From Casuarina equisetifolia (Eukaryota > Streptophyta > Magnoliopsida > Fagales > Casuarinaceae): DNA of 64,000 bases. Position numbers and translations under genes: made by a program. Where the stretch lies: NCBI GenBank assembly GCA_028551475.1, contig CM052360.1, positions 21,584,682 through 21,648,681 on the forward strand, written 5' to 3'. The notes beneath the pieces were generated by a model. It searched no databases and was not told where the DNA came from. It saw only the letters and a list, made by a program, of their open reading frames with translations. Shown in pieces: positions 43,372-55,496 of this stretch. Position 1 is the stretch's first letter. Each line of letters starts with the position of its first letter.

Positions 43372-44535
43372 GAAGACAATGATATCTCCTAAGTTCAAAA
43401 CTTTGTTGATGAGGCGGTTAGGGTTGGATGTGAGAAACCTAACATAAATTGTACCCTCTAAGATGACCAAACTCCTGGTGCTACGAGGGTAGGTTTAAGG
43501 CCATATTTTTTTTTTGGTGAAAGGTCAAATTATATATCACTCATAAAAAATTTACAAGATTGTTCGATTACAAAATATCATCATCTAAGCTCAAATATTG
43601 CACTTGGCAAATTCCAAAGCTCTTGTAAAAATTTATTACAATTTGTAAGCTTAACTCCTCTAGTAGATGAAATCTTGCCTCTCACGTCCTTCTTGATTTT
43701 GGCAATAATGGTTGAGTTTTCTAGACTTGTATTGCTGAATCTTCTTCTATTCCTTTCGCTCCAAATGTGATACAATACGGCCTTGAAAGATATACTAAGC
43801 AAAGTAGCTGCAAAGCTCTTCTTCTTAACAGTGTTGATCATCCAATATATTTCAGCTCTCCAATGTTCAATTCTTCGAGTTAATCCATTCATGCCTAACA
43901 AAGCCTTCCAGATGTAGTTTGTGAACCTGCACTTAAAAAATAAATGTTCATGTGATTCTTCTTCTTGTTGGCAGAGGTTGCATCGTAGATCCACTGAACT
44001 ATTCCATTTTGCCACCCGATCTGCTGTGGATAGTTTGTCTCTTAAAATGATCCAACATATAAAATTATGCTTCGGTACTCCTTCTTTCCAAACAAGTGTT
44101 GCCCATTTGGAATCTTCTCTGTTCTCTCTTAGTGCTACATAACTCTTGGCAATATTGTATTCTGAGTCTGTCACTAGTTGTGTTAGTTCATTTCTTACTT
44201 GTAAAATATTCCTAAAACTCCAAGCTAGTGATCCTTTCATCTCAACTTCTAATACATTCCTTTCCTTCAAATTTTCTGTTATCATCCATTTAACCCATAA
44301 GGAGTTTGAATTGGGGTGCACAAGAGACCATAGGAGTTTTCCAATTGCTGCTTTATTCCAAGTGTGAATGTCTATCAAACCTAGGTTTAAGGCCATATGG
44401 TGCAAAGTCAACGGGAGCCAAAGATATGCTCAATGTATTGAGACCTGGTATTTTCATTCAAAGAGCGACGTCAAACTGAGTTGACTTTTAGTGCCTCTTG
44501 AAATGTTTAGACCAATAATTACTACAGCTTGGCAA
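43372..44535 (-). pseudogene. germin-like exon 2 fragment interrupted by a LINE
   Basis: GLP exon 2 sequence on the minus strand lies at 43372-43506 (motif 2 edge, NRLI, LEG region) and 44382-44535 (FAPxG, GLNTLGI and NPLGS region). The two parts are separated by the LINE insertion and its duplicated target. It is the sister of 15656-15915, with the same loss of both ends. It carries frameshifts and no start. Confidence 0.85.
43507..44381 (-). mobile_element. 5'-truncated LINE (L1-type) with zf-RVT domain
   Basis: 875 bp flanked by the 17-bp duplication taggtttaaggccatat (43490-43506 and 44382-44398). The left end is a T-run, a poly(A) tail on the minus strand. The open frame ending at 43581 encodes the C-terminal part of a LINE ORF2: TWNKAAIGKLLWSLVHPNSN, then VWKEGVPKHNFICWIILRDK and a zinc-binding CNLC..HEHLFFKC, the zf-RVT domain found after the reverse transcriptase of plant LINEs. 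The reverse transcriptase and endonuclease are missing through 5' truncation. The frame of over 260 codons is uninterrupted, so the insertion is relatively young. It landed in an already dead GLP fragment. Confidence 0.92.
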
Positions 44536-45960
44536 GCCCTTCATTTTCAAGACTGTCTTCCTTTTGGTATGTTGATTATTCTTGCCAATTGGATGAGCCG
44601 TGAACATAAGTACCTATAGAGGCAAAACTTTGGATAGTATCAGAGATGAAAGTTTCATATAAGAAACAAATAAGACTCAGAAAATAAATAAATCCAAAAA
44701 TTATCATCCCAACTCACAAATTAATTTTTGAATTGAACTCTAGTATTTTTAACATAGTATTAAATCAAATTTTATCATTTCAATTCTTGCTCATTCTATT
44801 ATGTTCAACCTTGATTCCAAGGTATACCTAATGTGCAAGAGAGTATCAAAATAAAAATCTCACATGCAAAAGAATAATAATTTGATAATATTTAAAAATA
44901 AAAATTATTATTTTAACTCATAAACAAGTTTTTAGATTAAACTATAAGTCTTTTTAATAAACTGGTCTATATTCTTACGTTCATGGCAATGATCTAACTT
45001 GATAAGTGTTTAGTTAATGCTTGAATCTTTCTTTAACCACTTCTGCTCTCACATATTAAACGTTCAACCAAACTTGACCCCTTCACTTAAGGAAAGAACT
45101 CTGGTCTACTGTAGCTATGACCGATTCCCAAATAAACTGAAATTGAAGTTGCTGAAGCGGTCAGGTGGTGTTGATCCTGTCTTCAAGGGTGACTACGTGC
45201 TATCTAGAATTTCAAGATGTGAAATCAGATAGATGCAACGCCGATCACACGCCAGCATTTGATAAAACAATTGCCCTGTCAATTATTTGACGACTTCAAG
45301 CGTTCTAATTGCTTGGTGTTGTTAATAATAAAGTAAAGTCTAACCATCAAATAGTATTTTGAGGCATCAGACGATGTAAAAGAAGTTACTATACTGGGCA
45401 GTGGCAACTAGTAGTTACAAAAAGCATTCGAAACACACGCCAAGAATTCAAACTCGTATCGTAGATACCCAAACAACTCAAGCACCATAACGTTGCTGAA
45501 ATTAACCTCTACCAGATGCATCATTAAAGTAAAAAATAAAAAATAAAAAATAAAAAATAAAAAAACCCATCTGCCACCATTCTCATGACATGTCTATAGA
45601 GTTAAGTGGTCTAGCAAAACGATGAAATGATATAGCACAAATACTAAACTTGCATGATTTCATAATAGATAATTTTCCTTTTTTATCTAAGAAACCACTT
45701 ACGATGTTGCACAGGTAAACGGATAAAGCATCGAAAAAATAACATGGCTTCTTTACAAGGAAACGGAGATGTGTACAATTGTTTGCTCTTATGCAATTTG
45801 AACCCAAGTGTGCTCTTCATTTTGTTATTCTACGTTTTTCATTCTGAAATAGAAGAATGATAGCGTGGATCAAGCGAAGTTAGGAGTTATACCTTAAAAC
45901 TTTGAGAATAAAATGTGCAGAACACTTTAAAATATGATCACCTAAAACATAATCTCTAAA
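44536..45960. other. upstream of third GLP type and 3' flank of A-type GLP
   Basis: No gene seen. 44536-45330 matches 15916-16660; 45750-45905 matches the A-type 3' flank near 34900-35050. An (aaaaaat)n tract lies at about 45530-45560. Confidence 0.6.
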
Positions 45961-46035
45961 CCTAAATAATATTAGTATGTGAAATTTTATCATGGGAAAA
46001 ACGAAACCGCAGATGTTTCAGCAAAAACTGCGTAC

Positions 46036-46165
46036 CACCGGAAAAAGAAGTGTTCGTTGAAACACAAAAATCCTGCAGAGGACTGGGGTCAGCAGCAAAG
46101 GGAAGGGAGCAGGCGAAGGCCAACAGAGCCACGGCTACTAGAATCGTCGAATCAACTTTCATCAT
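46036..46165 (-). pseudogene. germin-like exon 1, A type, exon 2 deleted
   Basis: Exon 1 is undamaged: ATG at 46165, MMKVDSTILVAVALLAFACS, signal peptide ending near PFA, then [20 protein letters not shown], donor gtacgc at 46035. The intron runs into the A-type 3' flank near 45920 without any exon 2, so a deletion joined intron to 3' flank. The promoter with ctataaatag (near 46250) is intact. A transcript could be made, but only a secreted stub. Confidence 0.88.
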
Positions 46166-47548
46166 TTTTTTAGGTTGCCTCTACCTTTGAAGATGCTATG
46201 TATTTATGCTTTCTGGGTGAAGGGTGAGTGTTGCATGGAAGTACGGCTATTTATAGAGGTAAGACACCGAAGGAGTCCATATATTTTTTACTTCCACCGA
46301 GTTGGTTAATGAGTGAATCATTTTTTAACCACTCCTGCACACACATATTAAACATTCATCCAAATTTGACAGCTTCAGCAGTTGCTTTGGCCCATTCCCA
46401 AATGAATAGAACATAGGAATATATTCTGACTGGAAATGGCTCAAGGGCTCAGGTGGTTAATCCCTTGGTCAACACTGATGTGTTAAGCCTGGAAATCTAG
46501 TCGGAGTAGGACTGCCGGGTGACACGTGCAGGGCCGATTAGTCACCGCTATTTCAGAAAATGTAGTAGCTGTTCCTGTCAACTGTTTGATGGCTTCTATC
46601 ATTCTGGATGAATGGGGATGTTTAACACCACAAGCAAAAGCTCTGCCTTCGTTCCTAAGGCTTATGATCAATTGATTTGGTCTTATCACGTTAGGCTGGC
46701 CTTCTTGGTTTTCTCGCTTTATGGAGAAAGTCTCCGGAGACTTGGACTTTAGACATTACAATGGGTTGAAAAATAGCCTTGTAGTGTTAAAAACTACTAC
46801 GACTTGCATTTGATATGATCCTGTCTTTGCTTTCTCTTCTTTTTTTCCCCTTTATTTTTTGGAGTTAATTTTTTAGGATTTCAAGACAAAAACAACGAAG
46901 AAATGGTAGTTCGGGCCAAAGGGCCTTCATCCAACGGTAGATAACAAAACCATGTGATTTTGCTATTATTTTATGCTGTGCATCGAACTATTTATCTACA
47001 TAAAATACCCTTAAGTTTTACTGAAGCTTGCATTCTGGGCCTTCTAAATCTAAAATCTCTGCATACATCATTGCTAAAATTATAAGACCCACATCTTCTT
47101 AAAAAAAGAAAAAAAAATCTAAACGAAAGGAACACCAAGAAGCTTTTACGTTAAGACAACTAGCTAGGTAAATCCAAAAGGTCTCCAAAAAGAAAAGAAA
47201 AAAAAACACTTTATAAGCTTATTTTCTGTCTCCCCACATTATTTGTCATCCTGATTTTTTATTTTGCTGTTGTAATAATTTTACCGCAAAGGAATTAATG
47301 GAAAACATTACCTTAATCGTCTAATGGAAACATTGTCGTAAATTTTTTTATGTATTTATTGTTATTTTGAAGTAAAGGAGGGAGTGGGGACTTTGGGTGT
47401 TTCATCTAGGATCTTTTTGGTCCCCAGCAACATTAGTCAAACCGTGTGGTGGCATACTTGATCTGTCATTGAGGCAAAAAGTTTAAAACGGTGAAACTGT
47501 GTGGTGGTATACTTAAGATATTGTCAAAAAAGTTCAAAGAAAAAATAC
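46166..47548. other. A-type upstream and B-type 3' flank
   Basis: No gene seen. It matches 1057-2650 and 28496-29990 with small insertions (for example 47100-47210). Confidence 0.65.
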
Positions 47549-47796
47549 TAGAATAGCATGCGCCAAAAGAAGCTAAGAATGAAAGCTCAAACATCATCAA
47601 GAAAGAAAGATACATGAGTTGGATTTTGATACTACTTTGCAAATAAAATATATAAAAATATCCATAAGAAGCACTTTTATTTCATTTTTTTTTTCTCTTT
47701 CGCCATGATCTTACAACAAAGGAATCTATCACAACCTTTATTTCATATTGTCTGGCTTATTCACGATCACACATCTTTCTCTAATCTTCGTAATAT

Positions 47797-48594
47797 CTAA
47801 TCTTCGTAATACCAGAACTGCTTCTGAAGATACTCAACGACGTTCTTGTCCAGTTGGAAGGCTTTGGTAAGTACATTAGGATCGATGGGAGGATTAGATC
47901 CAAAGATTGCATTTGCGGTGGTGATAACACCTGGGTTCTGGCTACTGAAAGCGGACAATGCAACTGCATCAGTCTTTCCTACATTACGTTCGAAGTGAAT
48001 GAGACCAATTGGGAAGACAATAACATCTCCTGCAGTTAGAACTTTGGTGAAGAGGCGGTTATCTGGGTTTGATGTGACAAAGCCAGCGTACAAACTACCC
48101 TCTAAAACTGTCAGAACCTCAGTAGCAAGAGGGTGAGTGTGGGGAGCATTTACGCCTCCTGGTGCAAAGTCAAGACGAGCCAAGGATATGCCCAAAGTGT
48201 TCAGGCCTAAAAAGTTCAAAACATTAACGCGAGTTACAATAGACCCAAGCTGATTTGAGGTGTTTCCACGAATGTTTAACCCGTGAAAGACGAAATCATC
48301 GGCTGTGACATGCTTTGGATCCTTGCAAAACTTCCCGTTTACAAATACTGCCAAAAGAACAACAAAAAAAAAGACGTTATTCTACGAACGCAACATGAAT
48401 AATACTGGTATGTAGTGTTCTATCATGAGAAGAAACGAAAACCCAGATGTTTCATAAGATTTCATACCACCATCAAGAGAGCCATTAGTCGAAACACAGA
48501 AGTCTTGCAGAGGACTGGGGTCAAAGGCAGAGGCAAGGGAGAATGCCAAGACCAACAGGGCCAAAGATACGAGACACTTAGTAGCGCTTTTCAT
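47797..48594 (-). CDS. germin-like protein, B type, intact (second copy)
   Basis: Exon 1 is 48594-48468 and exon 2 is 48347-47797, giving 225 aa. Signal peptide [20 protein letters not shown] to ASA at residue 23; Cys33 and Cys50; cupin ligands His112, His114, Glu119 and His160; C-terminus QKQFWYYED. It differs from the copy at 16909 at few residues, including Leu11, Phe18, Arg69, Asn71 and Tyr222. The start was chosen as the single ATG before the signal peptide, as in the sister gene. A TATA box (ctataaatag) is at 48670-48661. A 16-bp repeat of the stop-codon region (cttcgtaatatctaat) follows the gene. Secreted Mn cupin by family; enzymatic activity unknown. Confidence 0.93.
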
Positions 48595-48660
48595 CCTTTT
48601 TGAGGCTATATGAGGCTATGGCTTTTTTCGGTATGTGAGGAATGTTGCATGAAAGCACGA

Positions 48661-48670
48661 CTATTTATAG
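48661..48670 (-). promoter_or_regulatory. TATA box of the second intact B-type GLP
   Basis: ctataaatag on the minus strand, 67 bp upstream of the ATG, identical in sequence and spacing to the copy at 17786. Confidence 0.75.
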
Positions 48671-51600
48671 AGAAAGTCACTGAACGAGCCCATGGTTTTA
48701 ACTTCGACGGCTAAGGCTCGACTTGGTATGAGTTAGGTTGATGTATCGGTCATCCTTTACCTACTACTGCACGCAAATGCAAACATTTCATCAAATTTGA
48801 CCACTTTAATCAAGGGAACAGTGAAATTGCTGGATTGGTTTGCATTGAAAATGTCAAGGCTGCTTATCCCACGTTAGAATGAAAAGACATGACTTGGGTT
48901 TGTATGAGACATGATATACCTCTCATTCCTTACGAATTGTAGGATGGCCCTTCTTGCTTTAACAAGAAATAACTTAACTCCGATTCTCAAAATAAACTAT
49001 GAAGTGAAGCAATACTTGCCACTCCGGGCAAATCTCCAGTGAGGTGAGCATCGTATCTTCTTAAAATTGATGTCGTTAAAGCTGTAGGGAGGTTGATCCA
49101 GTCGTCCGTAAAGAATCCGTATTATCTAATAACTTTTAAGCCCTGAAATCCAGCAGCATAGACTAGAGGGAGACTTTGGGACGCCAATTAGGCGAAAGTA
49201 GTTGATGACTTTCACTCTTTTAGATAATGCGTATGTTTAACGGTACAGGCAATACGCTAACGACTCAGCCTTACCTCTTCGAGATAATCTTCTCTTTTTC
49301 TTCTTCCGGCTTCGTCTTGCTGGCATAAGCGTCGGGGCGTGCTCCCCAAGAGCAAATGCTTTTCTAGTGTGAATTATTGTACTCTTGACAGAGTAATGGT
49401 CAGATTCCACCTGAAAGAAGTAGGTACTCTTGATAAGTTTGTTTGAAAAGTACTAATCTTTTTTTGAAAATATTTTTCCCTCTAATCAGATTGTTACGTC
49501 ATGAATATCTCAAATATAAGAAGGGATAGGGATTGTGTTCTTTTCTCACTTAGAGAAATGTTTAGGTAAATGACGGTATAAAAGAATCATGTTATCTTTT
49601 GATTTTCTTTCTCATCCGTTGACCAAGAAAGATTGGGTTTGAAGAGTTAGGAAATTGGTATGAAGGAGATGAAGAATTTGCACAAGTTCGTGAAGTTAAA
49701 TGCTCATGTTAAGTCCTAAATAAAAAATATAAAAGTCTAAAAAGTGTTCTATAAATAGATAAATTTCTCTATAAAATGTTTTGAATTTTAAGTTATATAT
49801 AGGCTATTTTTTTATAAAATTTAATATAATATTAGGGTTCAAGTTTGTTCTATATAGAAAAAAAATAGAAACTTAAAAAGTAATTTATAAAGGGATGTGT
49901 TTATCCATTTAATGCTTTAGGGTTTTAAGTTTCATCTTCTTTTTCCTCCTTTTTTTAATGAAACAAAAATAGTACCTTGATAAAAAAAAATTGACAATAT
50001 TAAGGCTAAGTGTAATAATTATACCTTAAATAAATATAAGGGTAGGATATAAACTTAACTCTTACAAAATCTTAGCTAAAACCAACCTACATCTTATGCT
50101 CATTAAAGAGCTAAAGTACTTAAAAGCTATAAAAAAAAATTAAACAAACAAGGGGCAGCAAGTAGGATTAATCCTATCAAAACCTATAATTATTTAATCT
50201 CAATTAATCATTTCTCATTTCATTCATACTACCTTGGCAAAGAGCTTGTTTTATGAAAAAATTTTATATCATGAACCATATGCTATTGTAATTCTATTCC
50301 TATATATATGTCTAATGATCATTTGGGGATTCAATAAACTTACACACTTCAAATTTTGTAGACAAGATGCCATAGTAGTTTCCACTAGTTAAGCTTGGTT
50401 TGGACTACATAGTAGAATTTAATTCTATTATGTGTGGAACCAAAGCACACTCTTAGATATTTGGACACCTGCTAGGCGAGCATAAGCCTTTGCATTTATG
50501 TTATTACCTTGGTCAAATTTACCCGCATATGTCTCTTTTTATAAAATTTAATATAGTATCAAAGCTTAGATTATATTTTATACACTTCTACGAACATTGG
50601 TGAGTCCAAAAGGCACATAAGAAGTGCCATCCAAAGGATGATTTGGGTTTGATCATTGTAATAATAGGATCTGTTAAATAAATAGCATAAAATTTTCTCA
50701 TATTGTTAAGTAATTCATTGAAAATCTAAGTTTAATCTTCCACCCATATACTCGAGGTAAAATAAGCATATTAAATTTCATATCAAAACAATAAAAACTT
50801 AAAAAAGTAACTTATGAAGAAATGATTCCTCTAGTTAATACTTTAAAGATTTAGGTTAGATATGAGTTATTCTCTATAAAATCTAATATGTATGAATAGG
50901 AGTAAGTTCACAATTTATCCAAAAAAAAGAAATAAAGGAAAAGATAGTGGAAGATGTCTTAGGTTGGATTATTATAGTGAAAGTATATGTAAATTATTCT
51001 ATATTGCTAAGAAATTTTTTTGAGAATTTAAGTTAATCTTTTGTCTCTTTGCAAAAATTTTCATAAAAGTATTGATCTGTATTTGTAGCAAGGGGTATCA
51101 AGTTTCATACATAAAAGCATAAAAATTATAAAAAATAATTTATCAAAAAAATAAATTCTTTCACTTAGTGTCTTAAAATTTTAAATTAAACACAATTTCT
51201 TTTCTAAACATTTGAACAGCCCACAGCTCAAAACGCTGGAGCAATCAAAGAGGCCAGTTAGACATGGCGGGCCGAACCAGTGAAAATGATTGAGGGATCA
51301 CAAGTGGGCTCTATTACTGTGTAACGTGGTTCTCTTATTCAACAGCACTGGGTTCTAGAATACTTGATTATGAAGCTCATTATGGAGTAGTTGTACCTTC
51401 AAAAGACTAAAGATCCACGAAAATAAATATGCATAATTGTGACACTCCAACCACCACAAAAGATGATGACAAAGCAAAAGAACAAAAACACGTAGAAGAT
51501 CAACATTAGAACAAAATAACCATACCTTGACGGCACCAGGAACAAGCCCTCAGAGTCCCGCCAATCAGAAGGCCGCCAGGTCGCCCAAAAAACGAAGTAA

Positions 51601-51718
51601 ATTGTACACAAGTTCCTGTCTTGTGTTTTAACCAAACATGTAATCTGTTTTGATATGTCTATGAATACCAACATCGTCCACTTCAGTTCTCCATCTCTTT
51701 TGTCGTCGGAGCTCAGCT
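48671..51718. other. spacer between divergent GLP and 2-ODD gene 2
   Basis: No gene seen. AT-rich counterpart of 17787-21138. The 2-ODD upstream block begins near 51210. Confidence 0.65.
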
Positions 51719-53597
51719 ATGGGAGAAGTAGACCCGGCGTTCGTTCAACCCGTCGAGCACAGACCCAAGCTCAAACCCACCGAGGTGGTTGATGAAATCC
51801 CGGTCATCGACCTGGCCAATATCTTCAACCCCTCGAATGATAACACCCAACAAGTCGTTTCTGAGATCGGAAGTGCATGCCAGACCTGGGGATTCTTCCA
51901 GGTGGTGAACCACGGTGTCCCGCCGGAGTTGCGAAGAAAACTGGAGGCCGTGACCAAGCAATTCTTTGATGGATCACTGGAGGAGAAGAAGAAGGTGAGC
52001 CGGGGTGAGGCGAACGCCATGGGGTTCTACGAAAGTGAGCACACGAAAAATGTTAGGGATTGGAAGGAGGTGTTTGATTGCTTTGTTCAAGATCCTACAT
52101 ATGTTCCAGCCTCCCCTGAACCTGATGACAAGGAGTTAAGGACTTTGACCAATCAGTGGCCACTCTACCCCTCCGATTTCAGGTAATTCAGAGCTATTTA
52201 TCCACTTTTTTCCGTGATTTGTCGAACCCAAACTTCAGGTTCCATCCTGTAAATGCAGAGTAGGATACAGAGTGGGCTCTGTTCTGTATACAGTGCTATA
52301 GGCTCTGCAACCCTCTTGCAGGGGAAGGTTTAGGGAAGAAGGGGAAGATGAATATGGACAAAATTATTGCCAAATTTCTGTCATAGATGTCAAATTTTGG
52401 AAGATCAATAGACAAATTAGTGGCCAACAGACTAGTTGTGGCTGAGAGGGTTTCTTAGGACAAGCTGGTGGAGAAACACAACAAAATTGGAAGTTAAGAA
52501 AGAGTTTGTTGCAGACAATTATCCATTATCTTTCATTGTGATTATGATTTTCCAGGAAAAATGTTGTTTTTGGATATGGAAATATGGATTTTCCATGTTT
52601 TGTTACCACTTTCATGTGTTCTAATTTGACTTTCCAGGGAAGCGTGCCAGGAGTATGCACGAGAAGTGGAAAAACTGGCCTACAAGTTGTTGGAACTTAT
52701 TTCCCTGAGTTTAGGCTTACCTGCAAATCGTTTGAAGGGCTTCTTCAAAGACCAGCTCAGCATACTCCGGCTCAATCATTATCCTGCATGCCCTGCCCCC
52801 CACCTGGCTCTTGGTGTTGGCCACCACAAGGATGGTGGTGCCTTAACTGTGCTTGCTCAGGACGATGTCGGAGGACTGGAAGTGAGACGGAGGTCAGATG
52901 GAGAGTGGATTCCAATAAAGCCTATCCCAGATGCCTATATCATTAATCTTGGGGATGTTCTTCAGGTATTATCTCAAAATATAATATATATTTCAAATTA
53001 TAATATACTAATATGTTATGTTCCATTCACTTATTTTACAAACATATTTTCTTTTATAGGATCAAAGTTTAAATTTTAGATGACATATCTCATTGCTTAA
53101 GAAAAGAGAATATTAAAAATTAAATTTATATCTTCTAATAATTTTTTTTAACTTACACATGCACTTTATACATCCTTGAGATGTTGAACCTAAGATCAAG
53201 AAGTCTCAGGCAATGCATGTTCACTACATGCCTATCGACTATATCCTACAATATTAATATATGAATTTTAGATATTCTAGCATAATTGGATGTATCAGAC
53301 TTCTTTTGTTCCGAATTCATGTGCATGTTTATATAGGTTTGGAGCAATGACAAGTACGAGAGCATGGAGCACAGGGTGGTGGTCAACTCTCAGAAGGAAA
53401 GGTTTTCAATTCCATTATTCTTTTTCCCATCCCATTATACCTTTGTCAAGCCTCTGGAGGAGCTGGTAAATGAGCAGAGCCCGGCCAAATACAAGGAATA
53501 CAACTGGGGAAAGTATTTTGTTACCAGAAACCACAGTGATTACAAGAAGCGCGATGTGGAGAACATCCAAATTGCTCATTTTAAGGCTTCGGATTGA
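51719..53597 (+). CDS. 2-oxoglutarate/Fe(II) dioxygenase 2, intact
   Basis: Exons 51719-52182, 52638-52965 and 53337-53597 (464+328+261 nt) join to 350 aa. N-terminal DIOX_N (IPVIDLANIF; WGFFQVVNHGVPPELRRKLE), then the oxygenase core: NHYPACPAPHLALGVGHHKD with iron ligands His218 and Asp220, GGLEV at 233-237, His276 (MEHR), and Arg286/Ser288 (RFS) for 2-oxoglutarate. All catalytic residues and structural Gly/Pro positions are kept, unlike gene 1. The start MGEVDPAF is shared by genes 1, 3 and 4. It resembles the Arabidopsis At3g19000/At3g19010 clade of plant 2-ODDs (DOXC class); the substrate is unknown. Intron positions (phase 2, phase 0) are the same in all four copies. Poly(A) signal AATAAA at 53663. 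Confidence 0.94.
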
Positions 53598-53662
53598 TGG
53601 TGTATTGTGAGGTGTCTGTATCTAGTAGATGGGCTCTTTGAGCTGCTTGCAAATGATATACT

Positions 53663-53668
53663 AATAAA
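53663..53668 (+). terminator. poly(A) signal of 2-ODD gene 2
   Basis: AATAAA 66 bp downstream of the stop codon, at the same place as in gene 1. Confidence 0.6.
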
Positions 53669-54290
53669 AAGACAGGCTTTGGGAATGTTCATGTTCCTGT
53701 CTTTCTTCTTTCTTGCTTCTTTATAACTCCTTTTTTCTTTTTGATAATTTCACAAAGAATCTGCCGTGGAAGCTCCATAAGAAACTGACCCTCTAAACAA
53801 GAAAAAGGAATGTCGTGGTTCAAGACCAAGAAAATTCGTTCTACATATATCATTCTGGTAAAATGTTTCCCAAACCCCACTTGATGACCTATGAACTGTT
53901 AATTGATGGACTAAGAGGATATAGGAAGTGTTAAAACTAATGAGAATCATCTAAGATGTAATAGAACTATAGTAAAGTTACTTGACAAGTTAGTTAATCT
54001 GTTTTGATTAGAACTATCATACACTAAAGGTAGCTTTCAAGTATGGTACTAATTTGATATTTATCAAAATGCTTTATACCACTTTTAACTACAATAAGTT
54101 CCTTTTTTTTTATAAAAGACTTGTCTTTTTTACAAATCAAACTTAAGAATAAAATATTTTTTTTAATATGACATTAGAATATTTAAGTAAATAAAGATAC
54201 CAAAACTTTCTTTTCATAAATTTGTAACTCATCTCACAATGATTATTAAGATGGTATTAGAATACTCCTTGTGCTTGCAACTTACTATAA

Positions 54291-55496
54291 ATCATACATT
54301 TCTTTCTTTATACGTCAGTGTAATGTTCCCTGGTGATTGAGAGAATGAGAAAAAATCATATTGTTGTTGAAAAGAATTTCTATACATGAGTTTTAGGCTT
54401 GCCTGGCCGTATATATACATACTGCTAACTGAATCCATCTTAATTTGAGTTATTGACTAAACTTCTTGCCGTTGCCAGGAGCTTTTAGGAAACTTCTGTT
54501 CTGAGGTTGGTGTTGATAACTTCAAGCAATCCCAACCCATCCCTCTTACCTATTCTTTGAATAATGCATGATAATGACCCAAATACATAAGCAGATCTAA
54601 CACGAGGTTTAGACAGTATAAACCTCAACTCCATGTTTGAACATCCAACCCAAAATATAAGCAAATTAAAGGGGACATTGAGGAGGTAAATGGTTGATTT
54701 ACCTGCACAAACATGCTGGAAATTGACCCAGAAAGTGCAAAAAAGAAAATCCGGTAGAGTTTTGAGCATTCCACCTCTGAATTTCAAACTTTGGAATCAT
54801 GCCCTGTTATAATGCACTGGAACAATTCAAACTTTTTGTTCTTGTATAGAGAGAGGATATGAAGAGTGGATCTTGAATCAAGGAATGACTGAATCCTTCC
54901 TCTGAATTCTCTGAAAAACTTTCTGAAGTTCTGGATTTCTAGAAAACCTCGCTGGCGACAAAGACTTGTCCTGTGGTCACGCTAGTAGGGCTCATAGCTG
55001 CCATTTTAACGCATCGACATCAGCCAAATGAAGTATCTATGTCACTCTCTCCCTCCAGGCTGGTCCTGCCAGAAGCAGCATCTAGTTGCTATTTTCGATC
55101 ATTCTTGGCCCTGATTGAGAAATAATTACTGAGAAAGAAATCTGCAAAGCCTGTGAAATTTCTTCCAAGTTGCTCTTTTGTTCATTCTAACGCCACTCAA
55201 ATGCAGACACGTTTCTGGGTAATCATCAGATTGGTAAATGCGGGATAACATGATAGATTAACATGCTTTCCCAGAAAATGCGGCATAGCATGTTAGATTA
55301 ACACGCTTTCCCAAAAAATCAATGATTCATTATTGCGTTAGGTGTATGGATAATCACAACATAAATGATTGAGATCTGGTTCTCGTACTTCATCTACAAC
55401 ACATGCTTGATTTCAATGGACGATTTGCTTATATTATCTACCAACACATAGCGGCAGACTTCGGTTCTCATCTTCCGTTGACTTTGAAGCTCAGCC
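54291..55496. other. spacer between 2-ODD genes 2 and 3
   Basis: No gene seen. A short pair of similar phrases occurs near 55245-55275 and 55283-55315 (cataacatgatagattaac / catagcatgttagattaac). No match to the GLP blocks. Confidence 0.55.

Larger units (their letters stand above)
47549..54290 (+). repeat. segmental duplication, copy 2
   Basis: Partner of 16675-23698. Contains the intact GLP at 47797 and 2-ODD gene 2 at 51719. It lacks the LINE-like insert of copy 1 and has about 45 bp less just upstream of the 2-ODD (near 51590). Confidence 0.93.
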
